This document shows positions 51,988 through 61,691 of a DNA stretch of 64,000 nucleotides, in pieces; within the stretch, counting starts at the first letter, position 1, and each line of letters starts with the position of its first letter. Where the stretch lies: positions 52,631-116,630 of the forward strand of contig NZ_JAAAMV010000022.1 in assembly GCF_009909185.1 (NCBI RefSeq), given 5' to 3'. The translations under genes were made by a program, and so were the position numbers. The DNA is from Paenibacillus glycinis. GTDB lineage: Bacteria; Bacillota; Bacilli; Paenibacillales; Paenibacillaceae. The notes beneath the pieces are model-generated. The model saw only the letters and a program-made list of their open reading frames with translations. It searched no databases and had not been told where the DNA came from.

Positions 51988-53787
51988 TTACTTATAAAAA
52001 TAATTGTATAGGCGATACATCAACACGGCCGTTTCCGCCCGGGTCGTCCACGCTTTCGGATGGATGTTCTGATTCGACCCGTTCACCAAGCCGGTATGAA
52101 TCAGTGCGGCGACGCTGTCCCGGGCGTAATCGGCGACGCTGCCGGCATCCGCGAAGCCGCTTAGAGGTTCCGCGGGCGCAGGCACGGCTTTGTTCGCGCT
52201 CGCCAACGCTTTGGCGATCAACACCATCATATCTTGTCTCGAAATGGCATCGTCGGGACGGAACTGATTGTCGCCGGTGCCCGTGGCGATGCCCAAGCCG
52301 CGCAATACGGCTACCGCTTCGGCATAATACGCGTCGGGCGCCACATCGGCAAACGCCTCGCCCTTCGCTCCCTGCAGGCCCATCGTTCGGACGAGCAGCA
52401 GCGCAAAATCCGCCCGGCTCACGGAAGACTCCGGCCGATATTCGGTTGCGGAAACGCCGTTGATGATCCCTTTGGAAGCCATCGCTTCAATGGCCGATTT
52501 GGCCCAAGCGACGCCGCCCAGGTCATCGAACGTCTTCTGCACGAATACGACGGCATATTTGCCGAATTGCGTCGCCTGGAACAGCACGGCCCCCGCCGCC
52601 GAATCATACCGGGCGTTCGGTACCGCGATCGCGTTGCCTTGTTCGTCAATATACCAGATCGTAATATGCTCGGGATTGGCCCTTTCCTCCGCAGTCGGAC
52701 GATACGCGATGCTGATCGTCGCCGGCGCGTTCGGATTGCTCCAGGAAATCTCTTGTCCGCCGCTGCGAACGCTCAAATCGATAACGGGACGATCGCCGAT
52801 TTGCGCGCGCAGTTTTGCGTCCAATCCGCCGATGTCGGCTCGTTCGATGCCGAATTCGATATCGCCCTCCGGCAGACTGCCGTCCTGGAACATATCGCTC
52901 GGCACGGTTACCGTGCCAAACGGTGCGGAAATCTCGACCAGCACGTCCTCGGCGGAAGGACCGAACGCCACAGCCGGCAGTTCCAACGCGTGAGACGTGC
53001 TGCCGGGCACCTCGGTCAATACCACTTGAATCTTCTTGAATCCGCCGCCCGCTGCCGTCGCCTTGGCGACCGCCTTCAACCAGGTCTGCTCGTCGATTTT
53101 CGATACGGCCCGGCCCGTCGAGGCGTCGACTTTTGACGTCGGCGTGATGACGACTTTACCGTCTTCGTCGACGACGACAGAAGTATCGCCTTCGTCGTCA
53201 ACGACAGGCGTAACGCCGCCGGAGCCGCCCGGGCTTCCCGGGTCGGTGGTGCCCGGCCCAGAATCGTCCGGCGCCTCGATCACCTTCAAGCTCGCGATCG
53301 CGTTCGCGTCGTAATCGACGACGTTCATTGCGCTGTCCACGGTTTTTGCTTTTTTCAGCTCGACCGTGCCGCTTCCCAATGCCTTCGCCTCAAAAACCAT
53401 TTCCGCCAGCACGGCCGTCCCGGCCTCCCCGGACTTCGGTCCGACTTTCGTAAACGCCAATACAATTTGATTGCCGTTTACGGCAGGCGCAACGGCATAA
53501 TCGAATCGGTCGCTGGATGCGCTGATGAATCGCAAATGATCGGCGTCGAACGTCGCTTGCAGCTCTGTCGCGTACACGTCGGACAGCTCCTGACCGATCA
53601 CCTGGACTTTCACTTGGCTCCCGACGATCGGCTCATTGTTCGAGACGGAAAGCGTATACGCCGGAGCGGCGTAAGCGACATCAGTCGCCAAGGAAAACGC
53701 GCCTAACAGAATCGAGCCGGCCAGCAAAAGACTTAAGCAGACGATTGGGACCTTTCTCAGCGCAGTCATCCTCTTGGTATGTATCAT
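51988..53787 (-). CDS. Cohesin-domain protein with three C-terminal SLH repeats (cell-wall anchor)
   Basis: 599 residues, exported by an N-terminal signal peptide (cleavage near AYA-APAYT). Residues about 45-170 form a cohesin-type beta sandwich (NNEPIVGSQVKVQV, VYATELQATFDADHLRFIS). A Gly/Pro/Asp-rich linker follows, then a middle beta-rich region (about 235-430), then three SLH repeats (about 425-599) that bind pyruvylated secondary wall polymer; the first has FDDLGGVAWAKSAIEAMASK. ATG at 53787 with AAGGAAG. It sits 97 bases behind a protein with a dockerin-like end, so it is a candidate anchoring scaffold for that protein. Confidence 0.92.
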   Translation of the reverse strand: MIHTKRMTALRKVPIVCLSLLLAGSILLGAFSLATDVAYAAPAYTLSVSNNEPIVGSQVKVQVIGQELSDVYATELQATFDADHLRFISASSDRFDYAVAPAVNGNQIVLAFTKVGPKSGEAGTAVLAEMVFEAKALGSGTVELKKAKTVDSAMNVVDYDANAIASLKVIEAPDDSGPGTTDPGSPGGSGGVTPVVDDEGDTSVVVDEDGKVVITPTSKVDASTGRAVSKIDEQTWLKAVAKATAAGGGFKKIQVVLTEVPGSTSHALELPAVAFGPSAEDVLVEISAPFGTVTVPSDMFQDGSLPEGDIEFGIERADIGGLDAKLRAQIGDRPVIDLSVRSGGQEISWSNPNAPATISIAYRPTAEERANPEHITIWYIDEQGNAIAVPNARYDSAAGAVLFQATQFGKYAVVFVQKTFDDLGGVAWAKSAIEAMASKGIINGVSATEYRPESSVSRADFALLLVRTMGLQGAKGEAFADVAPDAYYAEAVAVLRGLGIATGTGDNQFRPDDAISRQDMMVLIAKALASANKAVPAPAEPLSGFADAGSVADYARDSVAALIHTGLVNGSNQNIHPKAWTTRAETAVLMYRLYNYFYK

Positions 53788-53813
53788 TCGTCAACTTCCT
53801 TTCCGAATGGATG

Positions 53814-53842
53814 GGGAGGAAGGCGCGCAAGCGCCTCCTCCC
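53814..53842 (-). other. Strong intercistronic stem-loop
   Basis: GGGAGGAAGGCGC with GCGCCTCCTCCC, loop GCAA-type, one bulge, no T-run. Located between the stop of the large cohesin/dockerin-like gene and the start of the SLH-cohesin gene. May set the ratio of the two transcripts by processing or stabilising. Confidence 0.7.
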
Positions 53843-53884
53843 GACCGATCAACCGATCGTTAAATTAAAGACCCGGTTCGTTGA

Positions 53885-56800
53885 TTACGGATTTCCCATG
53901 ATGCGGTAAGCGACAGCCGCCAGATCCTGCACGCCGATCGGACGAGGCGTGGTAATGCCTAGCGCCTTGTACAGCGGCCAATTGACGTCCGCGCTGCTTT
54001 GCCCGTAGTATCTTCCGATGACCGCCAAATCTCCGATGGTCAACGCGCTTGATCCGGACAGCGTTTTTAACGAGCCGTCGAATGCGGATATCGCTGTCGT
54101 CAACTCCGTTGTTGCTTCTTGAATTTCTGCCTGGGACAGGGTCGGATCGGCCAGCGCGGCGTTGGCGGCTGCCAGCTTCGTCAGCAGCAGCGCTTTGGAA
54201 CCTGGCGCATATTGTCCAAGGAACGAACCTTCTGTCGCGCCGGTCAAGCGGCTGTCGGCCGCGGCGATTGCCGCGCTCAGAGCCGTCTTGTCGCTAACCT
54301 CGATCGTCACATTATGACTGGTCGAGCTTACCGGCGTTTCGGCGACGCCGTCCGAGATGATGACATTTTCGACCGTGACGGCGTTAAGCTCGACGGTCGC
54401 GCCGACGGTTCTGGCCTTGAAGTTCAGCTCCAGCAGGTTGTCGGTATTGGAAATGGCCTGGCCCGCGCCTGCGGCAAGGAATCGGATGTTGGCTTCGCCG
54501 CCGCCCGACGTGCCTTCCTGATCGAGCACGATCGAGAAGCCGTCTACCAGCGAGGTGCCCGACACGTATTCCACCTTCGCAGGGTCGTAACGAACGGTCA
54601 AATCGATCGCATAAACGTCGGACGTCAGGTTATTCAAGCCAAAGTTCAATTTGAACGGTTCCCCGGATACGACGGCAGCCGGTCCGCTCAGCAACGCGCC
54701 TTCCTGACCGCTGATCGAGATCAGCGCGCTGCCGCTCAAGCTGGACCCGACGGCTTTCGCCGTTACTTTCACGACGCCGTTCTTTTTGGCCGACAGCAAT
54801 CCCGTCTCGCCGATGATCGCCGCATTGGTCTCCGACCCGTCTTCCGCGGTGACCGACCATACGACGGGAACTCCCGCCGACGCCGACATTTGCAGCGTGC
54901 CGTCTTTCGTCGTGATGGAGGTCGCTCCGGCCGCGCCGGAAACCTCCAGCTCCACGAACAATTGAAGCGCTTTGAACGCGTCGCGCAGCGCGTAATAGGC
55001 ATTGTCCGCTGCTTCCTGCCCGACCGCGCCATTCGAGGCTGCAGCTTGGGCCTCGCTTAAAGCGCTTGCAAAAACGTTCCATGAATCGCTTGTATAAAGC
55101 GTATTGTCCAGGTTACCGACGTCCCCGATCAGTGCGGTCAGCAGGGTTTTGTCGACTGCCGCGGGGACGATCGGGCTCGCGGATCCGCCGCGGCCGGCTT
55201 TGACCTCGTTAAAATAGGTTTCTACTTTCGAAACTTCGTCAGCCGTCAGCACCCTGTCGTAGATGAGAATCTGCGCGACCCTGCCCAAGAAGCGGAAGGG
55301 GGTTGCAGCCGCCATCGAGTAACCTACGCCCAGATCCGATCTGTTCCCTGAAAGCGCCTTGGCATTGGTACCAGGAGTGCCGATGACGCTGTTATTAACA
55401 TAAACGGCTCTATTGGTTCCGTCTAGCTGCGCCCGAACGCTGACCAGATCGTCCGTGGCGGTTGTCGCAATTTGTTGCCCGCCGCCCGATACGCCTCCGT
55501 CCGCGTTACCGAAACGGACGTTAACCCTGTTCGTTCCGACACCGAGATTAATGCCGCTCCAACCGTCGTTGGCGGCCCATGTTTGGTAAGCTTCGTTCAA
55601 TCCGAAATAAACAAGGCCGTTTTGGTCGCTGGAGTTGTTGGCTGTGGTCGTTGGTCTAACCAGCGTGTATATCGTCATCTGCGTACTGCCGTTATAATCT
55701 TTAAAGCCGGCGGCTTTTAGCGGCCTTGCGTTCGCGGCGAAATCCACATAGTCGTATACGTCCTTCTTCAGCGTGGGATTGCCGGTCGGCGTTCCAAGAT
55801 TATCGCCGCCGCTGCCGGGGACGTTCGCCGGGACAAGCTTCGCCGGGACGCTTCCCATATTCGTCCATCCGGTCACGTTCCCGCTGCTATCCTTTTCCAC
55901 GCCCTCGTCGGCTTTGAGCCATAGGTCGAGACCGTTTCTAGGGATATCGGCCGGCGTCTTGTCGCTCACCACGACGCGGGCGTGCGATTGACTTAGCACT
56001 TCGCCGTCTGCCGCCAGCACGTAAATAATGTATGGACCGGGCAACAGGGGCGCGGTCATCCCGAGCACGTCGCCGGAGGCCACCGTTTCATCGTCGCCTC
56101 CATCGAAATGTCCGCCGCTCGACGAGGAAATCCATATCTTTTTCGTCGCGTCGTCCAAATCGAAAGCAAACCTGACTTTCCCGCCGGGGGCTACCGATAC
56201 GTCAGCCGGAAGCAGCCGATTTGCCTCCGATAGGGTGGTGGTAAAGTTGACGGTTATGGCATTCGGCTCCGTCGTTGTGCCGGCTACCAAGGTCCAGCTT
56301 CCTTCGGCGGCGATTTGGTACCCGTTCTCCACGGGATTGCCGTTGAGCGTATAGGTGTAGCCTCCGCCCAAAGTCAGTTCAAGAGGCCGTACCGCCGAAA
56401 CTTCGTAATTTTGCCCGTCTTCCACATTGATCGCCGACGCGTTCTGGTCGACGTATACCGTATATTTGGAAGTGGCCGTTTCCTTGCCGTCTGCGTAGTC
56501 GATATAGAGTTTGTATTCGCCTGCCGCCGCCGGAGCTTTGATGGACTTTGCGTCGCCTGCAGCTTTTGTCATCGTATTGCTTTCATTGAAGGCCGTCGTG
56601 TTCGCGGGCGCGAGCCAAACGGTGTCTTGCGCTTTCAGCAGACCCCTGCGGTTCAGCTTTTCGCCTTTGCCCATGATGACGTTGGAAGCCAGTTCGAACT
56701 CGGTGTCGGCAATGAGGCTTCTTGGGATCATATCCGTGTATTCGTTGGTTAGACCCGAATTCAAAACGATTTCGTTGCCCTTAACCGGCCAAATGCGGGC

Positions 56801-59125
56801 TTCGCTCTTGTAATTGTCGTTCGTAATCCTAGGGGCGCCATTCTGGTTGTTATTCCCGTCCACGTATCCTCCGACGGCATACATATCGCTTTTGCGCTTC
56901 CAGTTGTTAAATTCAAAAAGACGGCTTTGCCCGACGGCATGGGAGAGCTTCGACTGCACGACGTTGCCGATCATCTTGATGAACGTGCTGCCTTCGTCGG
57001 GATGGAACCCGTTCGTCCAGTTGTTGGAGGTTGTCGGTTTGTCCGTTGGATTCGGGTTAAGGAAGTTGTAGTTCATCTCGGTGAAATTCGTCCAGTTGTC
57101 AGGATTCCAGTTGCTGTTCTTGTCGGTGACGGGGTCGCTTGTCAAATTGTTGACGGTGTCCCACGTCCCTCCGCCCGGCAAATTACCCGGATCGCCCTGC
57201 CTTCCCAGCGAGTAGATGGCTCCGGAGTCGTTAACGACCGTGCAAATTTCCTCTATCCGGTTATAGTTGATTTTGTTGTTTCTGGATGTTTTGGAAATTT
57301 CGGGAGATCTCGCGAGGCTCGTTTCGCTCGTACCATGGTAAGGGCCGCCGGTCTTGTTGGTCCCTTGGGCGGTAAAGCCGAACCCATCGTACTCGTCCCA
57401 GCCCCAGCCGATGCTCATCGCGCCGTACGTGGTGTCATAAATGTAGTTGTGCAGTACCTGCATGTTAGTGGTGTAGAAGGAGGCTAGCGCGTTGGCGCCC
57501 GGAAATCCGTAGCAGGTCCTGTACAAAAAGTTGTTCGTAATAAAAATATTTTCCGGCACGGCTTCCGTGCCCGCCGTGAATTTCTCCTTATCGACGCCGG
57601 CCCAGTTCCTGATCGGCGTGCCGGAAACCGAAGCGCTGGATTCGTTCCTGATCGCCACATCGTTTTCATAGATATGCTGCGGATGTCCGACTACAACGCC
57701 GGAAGCGAGCGTATCTACGATATAGTTGCCCGTGACTTCGATATCCTTGGCATCGTTCTCCACATGGATGCCGTTAAATCCGGCAAGCCCGATCTCGCCG
57801 TTCAACACCTTAATGTTCCGCGCGGCATTGATCATGACCGCCGCAGGCGGTATGTCATACCCCCGGTAGAACGTCTCATGCCAGTTTATGCTGCTCGGAA
57901 AGTATACTTTGTTCACGATAGAGCCCTGAACGGAAGCGTAGCCGCGGGAAGTGGTCGTTACCGGACCGGATCCGTCGCTATACGTATACGTGCCCGTGAG
58001 TTCGTACAGCTTGTAGTCGGTATGGGCAAACGTCAGCCCGTCGAAGGTGATGTTTTTGACGCGTCCGTCATCCGAACCCTCGATCGGGTTCAACCGGTCT
58101 CCTACGGGGATTCCTCTGATGTCGAGGACCGTCTCGAGCCTTGGAACGACCACGTTGGCGTTATTGATATCCTCGCCTTCGAGCGGGATGTAATACAGCG
58201 TGCTTTCTGCCTGGTCGAAATAGAAATCCCCGCGTTTGTTGAAGAATTCGAACGCGTTGCGGATGACTTGATTGTTGCCTGGATTGTATTGCGTGTTATT
58301 GCTTAAAGACTGCGAAATCGCTGCATACGGCATCTGGAACCGGAGCATGACGCCGCCGGGCTTGTTGCTGGCCGCAGGCGCCTGTTCGATCGACGCGAAA
58401 GTGACGAAAGGCCTCGCCCATCTGGCAGTGGAGCCGCCCATGCTTTCGGCTTCGATGTTTTGGGGGTTTTTCGTTGCCGTCGTCAGACCTACGCTGGCAT
58501 CGAATACGATACCCGCACGGATGTTGCTGCCGTTCTGCCACGCCCAAGGGTTATCGGCAGCGGTAAAGCTGACCGTGGGGGTGCCGGTGACGGTTCTGTT
58601 GGCCGAACCGATTTGCGGGCTCGTCGTCATGTTGGCGCGCTTGTCGTTTACGTAGATCGCGCGCAGCTTATCGCTCCGGTTGAGGGTCGTTTTATACGCC
58701 GTCAAGCCTCCGGTCTGGGTAAGGCCGACAGCCTCCGTCCATGCGCCTTTTTCCAGCATTTCACCGGCGCTGATGACCGGCTTCGCACCCGGCGCCGCTT
58801 CATAGCGAACCGTGCTGCTTGCGCTTCCGGAATCCTCCTTGGTAAAAACCAAGGTTTCGTTAAGCGGATAAAAGCCATCCGCAATCCGAACGACGATATC
58901 GCCGCCGGACTTCGGCAGCGTCCTCACTACCGCTTTCGCCTTGCCAAGCGTTTTGTACGGCTTGTCTTGCGTTCCGTCACCCGTGTTGTCATTGCCGGTC
59001 GCAGCAACGTAGATCGTTGCTTTCGGCGCGCTGTCAGCCGCCGCTGCCGACCTTGAAACCGGTAGCATGGAAACTACCATTACCAAAGTCATCATCCAAA
59101 TTAACGCTCTGTTTCCCACCCTCAT
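53885..59125 (-). CDS. Very large secreted protein: parallel beta-helix, LamG-like, cohesin and dockerin-like domains
   Basis: 1746 residues. ATG at 59125 has AGGAGG four bases upstream; the start at 59155 is not supported. A signal peptide ends near SRSAAAA. Domains in order: right-handed beta-helix with glycosidase/lyase-like N-terminal cap (about 40-700; IYVAATGNDNTGDGTQDKPY), two Ig/Big-like stretches (about 880-1080), a LamG/concanavalin-like sandwich (about 1095-1315), a FIVAR-type helical module, a Big2-like domain, a cohesin (about 1470-1610; GLNNLTSDVYAIDLTVRYD), another FIVAR-type module, and a C-terminal dockerin-like pair (LTIGDLAVIGRYYG ... GVQDLAAVAYRIMG). Catalytic class cannot be fixed; pectin- or xylan-type glycan is likely. 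Preceded by a cre-like site. Confidence 0.9.
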   Translation of the reverse strand: MRVGNRALIWMMTLVMVVSMLPVSRSAAAADSAPKATIYVAATGNDNTGDGTQDKPYKTLGKAKAVVRTLPKSGGDIVVRIADGFYPLNETLVFTKEDSGSASSTVRYEAAPGAKPVISAGEMLEKGAWTEAVGLTQTGGLTAYKTTLNRSDKLRAIYVNDKRANMTTSPQIGSANRTVTGTPTVSFTAADNPWAWQNGSNIRAGIVFDASVGLTTATKNPQNIEAESMGGSTARWARPFVTFASIEQAPAASNKPGGVMLRFQMPYAAISQSLSNNTQYNPGNNQVIRNAFEFFNKRGDFYFDQAESTLYYIPLEGEDINNANVVVPRLETVLDIRGIPVGDRLNPIEGSDDGRVKNITFDGLTFAHTDYKLYELTGTYTYSDGSGPVTTTSRGYASVQGSIVNKVYFPSSINWHETFYRGYDIPPAAVMINAARNIKVLNGEIGLAGFNGIHVENDAKDIEVTGNYIVDTLASGVVVGHPQHIYENDVAIRNESSASVSGTPIRNWAGVDKEKFTAGTEAVPENIFITNNFLYRTCYGFPGANALASFYTTNMQVLHNYIYDTTYGAMSIGWGWDEYDGFGFTAQGTNKTGGPYHGTSETSLARSPEISKTSRNNKINYNRIEEICTVVNDSGAIYSLGRQGDPGNLPGGGTWDTVNNLTSDPVTDKNSNWNPDNWTNFTEMNYNFLNPNPTDKPTTSNNWTNGFHPDEGSTFIKMIGNVVQSKLSHAVGQSRLFEFNNWKRKSDMYAVGGYVDGNNNQNGAPRITNDNYKSEARIWPVKGNEIVLNSGLTNEYTDMIPRSLIADTEFELASNVIMGKGEKLNRRGLLKAQDTVWLAPANTTAFNESNTMTKAAGDAKSIKAPAAAGEYKLYIDYADGKETATSKYTVYVDQNASAINVEDGQNYEVSAVRPLELTLGGGYTYTLNGNPVENGYQIAAEGSWTLVAGTTTEPNAITVNFTTTLSEANRLLPADVSVAPGGKVRFAFDLDDATKKIWISSSSGGHFDGGDDETVASGDVLGMTAPLLPGPYIIYVLAADGEVLSQSHARVVVSDKTPADIPRNGLDLWLKADEGVEKDSSGNVTGWTNMGSVPAKLVPANVPGSGGDNLGTPTGNPTLKKDVYDYVDFAANARPLKAAGFKDYNGSTQMTIYTLVRPTTTANNSSDQNGLVYFGLNEAYQTWAANDGWSGINLGVGTNRVNVRFGNADGGVSGGGQQIATTATDDLVSVRAQLDGTNRAVYVNNSVIGTPGTNAKALSGNRSDLGVGYSMAAATPFRFLGRVAQILIYDRVLTADEVSKVETYFNEVKAGRGGSASPIVPAAVDKTLLTALIGDVGNLDNTLYTSDSWNVFASALSEAQAAASNGAVGQEAADNAYYALRDAFKALQLFVELEVSGAAGATSITTKDGTLQMSASAGVPVVWSVTAEDGSETNAAIIGETGLLSAKKNGVVKVTAKAVGSSLSGSALISISGQEGALLSGPAAVVSGEPFKLNFGLNNLTSDVYAIDLTVRYDPAKVEYVSGTSLVDGFSIVLDQEGTSGGGEANIRFLAAGAGQAISNTDNLLELNFKARTVGATVELNAVTVENVIISDGVAETPVSSTSHNVTIEVSDKTALSAAIAAADSRLTGATEGSFLGQYAPGSKALLLTKLAAANAALADPTLSQAEIQEATTELTTAISAFDGSLKTLSGSSALTIGDLAVIGRYYGQSSADVNWPLYKALGITTPRPIGVQDLAAVAYRIMGNP

Positions 59126-59249
59126 AAAACCTCCTTGATACTGATTTATACACATTACCGCCTAAGCGGTATTAGTGCCGGTTTCTCTGCTGTATTTGCA
59201 ATCCATACAGCCCGTTGGCGCATTTTTGAGCATATACGGCAACATGAGA

Positions 59250-59263
59250 TAAAAGCGCTTTCA
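59250..59263. promoter_or_regulatory. CcpA cre-like site
   Basis: On the minus strand TGAAAGCGCTTTTA, one base off the palindromic TGAAAGCGCTTTCA form. Lies 125 bases upstream of the large cohesin gene, so carbon catabolite repression is expected. Reasonable -10 hexamers (TATAGT, TATAAT) lie further upstream near 59309-59350, without a clear -35. Confidence 0.75.
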
Positions 59264-59622
59264 TTTTCTTGCTATGAACAAACCGTTATTAGGAATTTGA
59301 TAATCCTATACTATAATCGGGACCCTATTTATTGAAGGGAATATTATAAGCGAACAAGGAAGATTATTGGTTGTATGCTGCCGATTGCGTATTTTGTTGA
59401 ATAAACGAAATGATGAGCGCCATTACCGGCTTCAAAAAAGCGATGTCCATCCGAAATCTCATTACTGAATATCCCATAAAACAAAAAGAAGGACGCCAAA
59501 AGGAGACACAAGTCCCTTATGGGTCCAACTCGTCAAGAAAATTTATTCATTGCAGGGCCGCTCCGCAGACCCCGGGTGGTGAGCAAGTACCGACTTTCTC
59601 CGCTCCCCCGCCCGGCGACTGC
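59264..59622. other. AT-rich upstream region of the large cohesin gene
   Basis: Presumably holds its promoter. Short ORFs here have no ribosome binding site and I do not call them. Confidence 0.5.
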
Positions 59623-60282
59623 TCAAAACAACTCGTGGTCCTTCGCCTTCTGCGCCGCTTCCTTGCTGCTCTTGCCGCCGATCTTGCGCAAAATATTGCC
59701 CACGTGGTTCTTTACCGTGCGCAGCGACAGGAACGATTGCTCGGCGATCTGCGTCTGGCTGTAACCGTCGTGGATCATGGAGAGCAGCTGCACCTCCGAA
59801 GGCGTCAGCATGCGCTTGAATTTGTCCGTCTCGTATTCGCGCTCCAGCTTCTTCAACCTTCGGAATTCCTCCAGCATTTGCCTGGCGGCCGACGCGTCGA
59901 TGGCGGACCGGTCCGACGCCGCCTGTCTGACCGCCGCGGGAATCGAGGCAAAATCCGATTTGACGAGATAATTCACCGCGCCAGCCCGAAACGCTTCCGC
60001 GACGAACGCTTTGTCCTCCATGGACGTGAGCATGATGATGCGCGCCTGCGACGAGGTCGACAATTCTCCCGCAAGCCTGAGGCCTTCGGGGCTGTCCGCC
60101 ATCATGATGTCGAGCAGGATAACGTCGGGCGCGGCGTCGGCGGCCAAGGAGAGCGCGAGCGCCGGATCTTCCGTCTCGCCCACGACCGTCAGATCCGGCT
60201 CTCCGTTCAAATACGCGCTTAGCCCCCTGCGCCAGTCGGGATCGTCTTCCACGAGCATGATTCGAATCGGCATGCCGTTCAT
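59623..60282 (-). CDS. NarL/LuxR-family response regulator
   Basis: 219 residues: receiver domain (phospho-acceptor Asp in VILLDIMMADS, acidic pair EDD, switch Thr/Lys in MLTSMED and NYLVKSDF) and a C-terminal LuxR helix-turn-helix (LTPSEVQLLSMI, LSLRTVKNHVGNILRKIGG). ATG overlaps the kinase stop (ATGA), so expression is coupled. Target genes cannot be told; the adjacent cohesin genes are possible. Confidence 0.95.
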   Translation of the reverse strand: MNGMPIRIMLVEDDPDWRRGLSAYLNGEPDLTVVGETEDPALALSLAADAAPDVILLDIMMADSPEGLRLAGELSTSSQARIIMLTSMEDKAFVAEAFRAGAVNYLVKSDFASIPAAVRQAASDRSAIDASAARQMLEEFRRLKKLEREYETDKFKRMLTPSEVQLLSMIHDGYSQTQIAEQSFLSLRTVKNHVGNILRKIGGKSSKEAAQKAKDHELF

Positions 60283-61643
60283 CGCGCCCCTCCTCTTTTT
60301 CTGCGAACCGCGCGAAAATGAAACCGCACGACCGTGCCGGCGCCGGGCTCGCTGGCGATGCGAAGCTCGCCGCCCTGCCGGCTCATCAATTGAAAACAGT
60401 AGGCCAGGCCGAGGCCGAAATTCATTTCCCTGCCGTTCTTGGTCGTGAAGAACGGTTCCGTCACTTTGCGCAGATGCGCCTTGTCGATGCCCGTGCCGGT
60501 ATCGCGGACTTCGATCGTGCCGCCGCGCCTGCCGCTGAAGACCGAGACGGTCAAGACGCCTCCGCCCGGCATCGCGTCGATCGCGTTTTGCAGCACGTTA
60601 TGAATCGCTTCCTTCGTTTGCTCGGGATCCGCCTCGGCGATGGCGTCGTCGTCCAGCTGCGCATGCACGGCGATGCCCCGTTCGGACGTTTGTCCCGCGA
60701 TGGCTCCAAGCTGGCTCCTTACCAATTCGGACAACTGCGCTTCCCGTACCTGCAGCCGCAGCTCCTGCGTCCGCTCATGGACGCTGCGGATCATCGCTTC
60801 GATGTGCACGGCGGCCGTGCTCACGACGCGCAAGTCGGCGCGCAGCTCGTCTTGTCCGCCTGCCTCGCGGGCGATTTTTTCGGTAAAGAGCTTGATTTTG
60901 CCGATGTCGTTCTTGATGGCGTGGTTCAGCATCGCGGTACCGCTCGTGATGGCCCGCAGCGAATAATCGATCTGCCGTTTCTCGATCAGCAGCTGGACGC
61001 CGAGGAAGCCGAAATTGAACAGCGAAAACAGGAAAATCACGAACGCGAATCCGATCGGCCATACATTGTACACCCACAGCCGGTACAAGCCGAAGAGCGG
61101 CAGCACGTAATTCATCGTCAGCGCGATCAGCACGGCCGGCAGCACGGCCAGCAGCAGCAAGGCGTGCGCGCGGCGCTCCGCCGGGTGAACATGCGCCTTG
61201 GTCACCATGAGCGCCGTTCCGAGCGCGGAATACGGAAGCGCCCAAACCGCGAGCAGGTTGTAGTGCACGGGATAATGCTCCGCAAGCGGAAGCAGCAGCA
61301 TGCCGAGCGGCGGCAGCAGCGCGACGTAGTGCAGCCACCTGTACACGCTCGAAGGGAGCAGATCCCGATTATAAGCGGCGCCGAAGCACAGAAAGCCGTA
61401 AGGCAGCCCGTAATAGCTGGTCCACGAACAGCAGCGCTGCAGGACGCGCAGCACCTGTTCGTCCGCGACGTCGATCGCGCCGCTAACCAGCCAAGCCGCG
61501 ATCCAGTCGTCCAGCACCGAAGCGAGCGCTCCCATCCCTCCGCAAAACGCGACAAAACTAAGCCAGCGTCCCGCCGGATTCCGCCGGTTGGCGATGAGCA
61601 GCAACCCCGATGCGGTCCAAAGCACGATCCATACAAACAACAT
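60279..61643 (-). CDS. Seven-helix membrane histidine kinase
   Basis: 454 residues with seven N-terminal hydrophobic helices, then a HisKA_3-less dimerisation region and an HATPase_c domain with N box (AIHNVLQNAIDAMPG), G1 (DTGTGID) and G2 (NFGLGLAYCF). The phosphoacceptor His is likely in MLNHAIKNDIGKIK. ATG at 61643 is chosen because GGGGAG lies ten bases upstream and the helix count then places N outside and C inside. The next ATG up, at 61694, lacks a site and overlaps a TGGTATAAT extended -10 element. Coupled to the response regulator downstream. Confidence 0.9.
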   Translation of the reverse strand: MLFVWIVLWTASGLLLIANRRNPAGRWLSFVAFCGGMGALASVLDDWIAAWLVSGAIDVADEQVLRVLQRCCSWTSYYGLPYGFLCFGAAYNRDLLPSSVYRWLHYVALLPPLGMLLLPLAEHYPVHYNLLAVWALPYSALGTALMVTKAHVHPAERRAHALLLLAVLPAVLIALTMNYVLPLFGLYRLWVYNVWPIGFAFVIFLFSLFNFGFLGVQLLIEKRQIDYSLRAITSGTAMLNHAIKNDIGKIKLFTEKIAREAGGQDELRADLRVVSTAAVHIEAMIRSVHERTQELRLQVREAQLSELVRSQLGAIAGQTSERGIAVHAQLDDDAIAEADPEQTKEAIHNVLQNAIDAMPGGGVLTVSVFSGRRGGTIEVRDTGTGIDKAHLRKVTEPFFTTKNGREMNFGLGLAYCFQLMSRQGGELRIASEPGAGTVVRFHFRAVRRKRGGAR

Positions 61644-61691
61644 TCCCCAGATGCTCCCCCATCGAACGGCCAACAATTGTCGGATTTTCTT

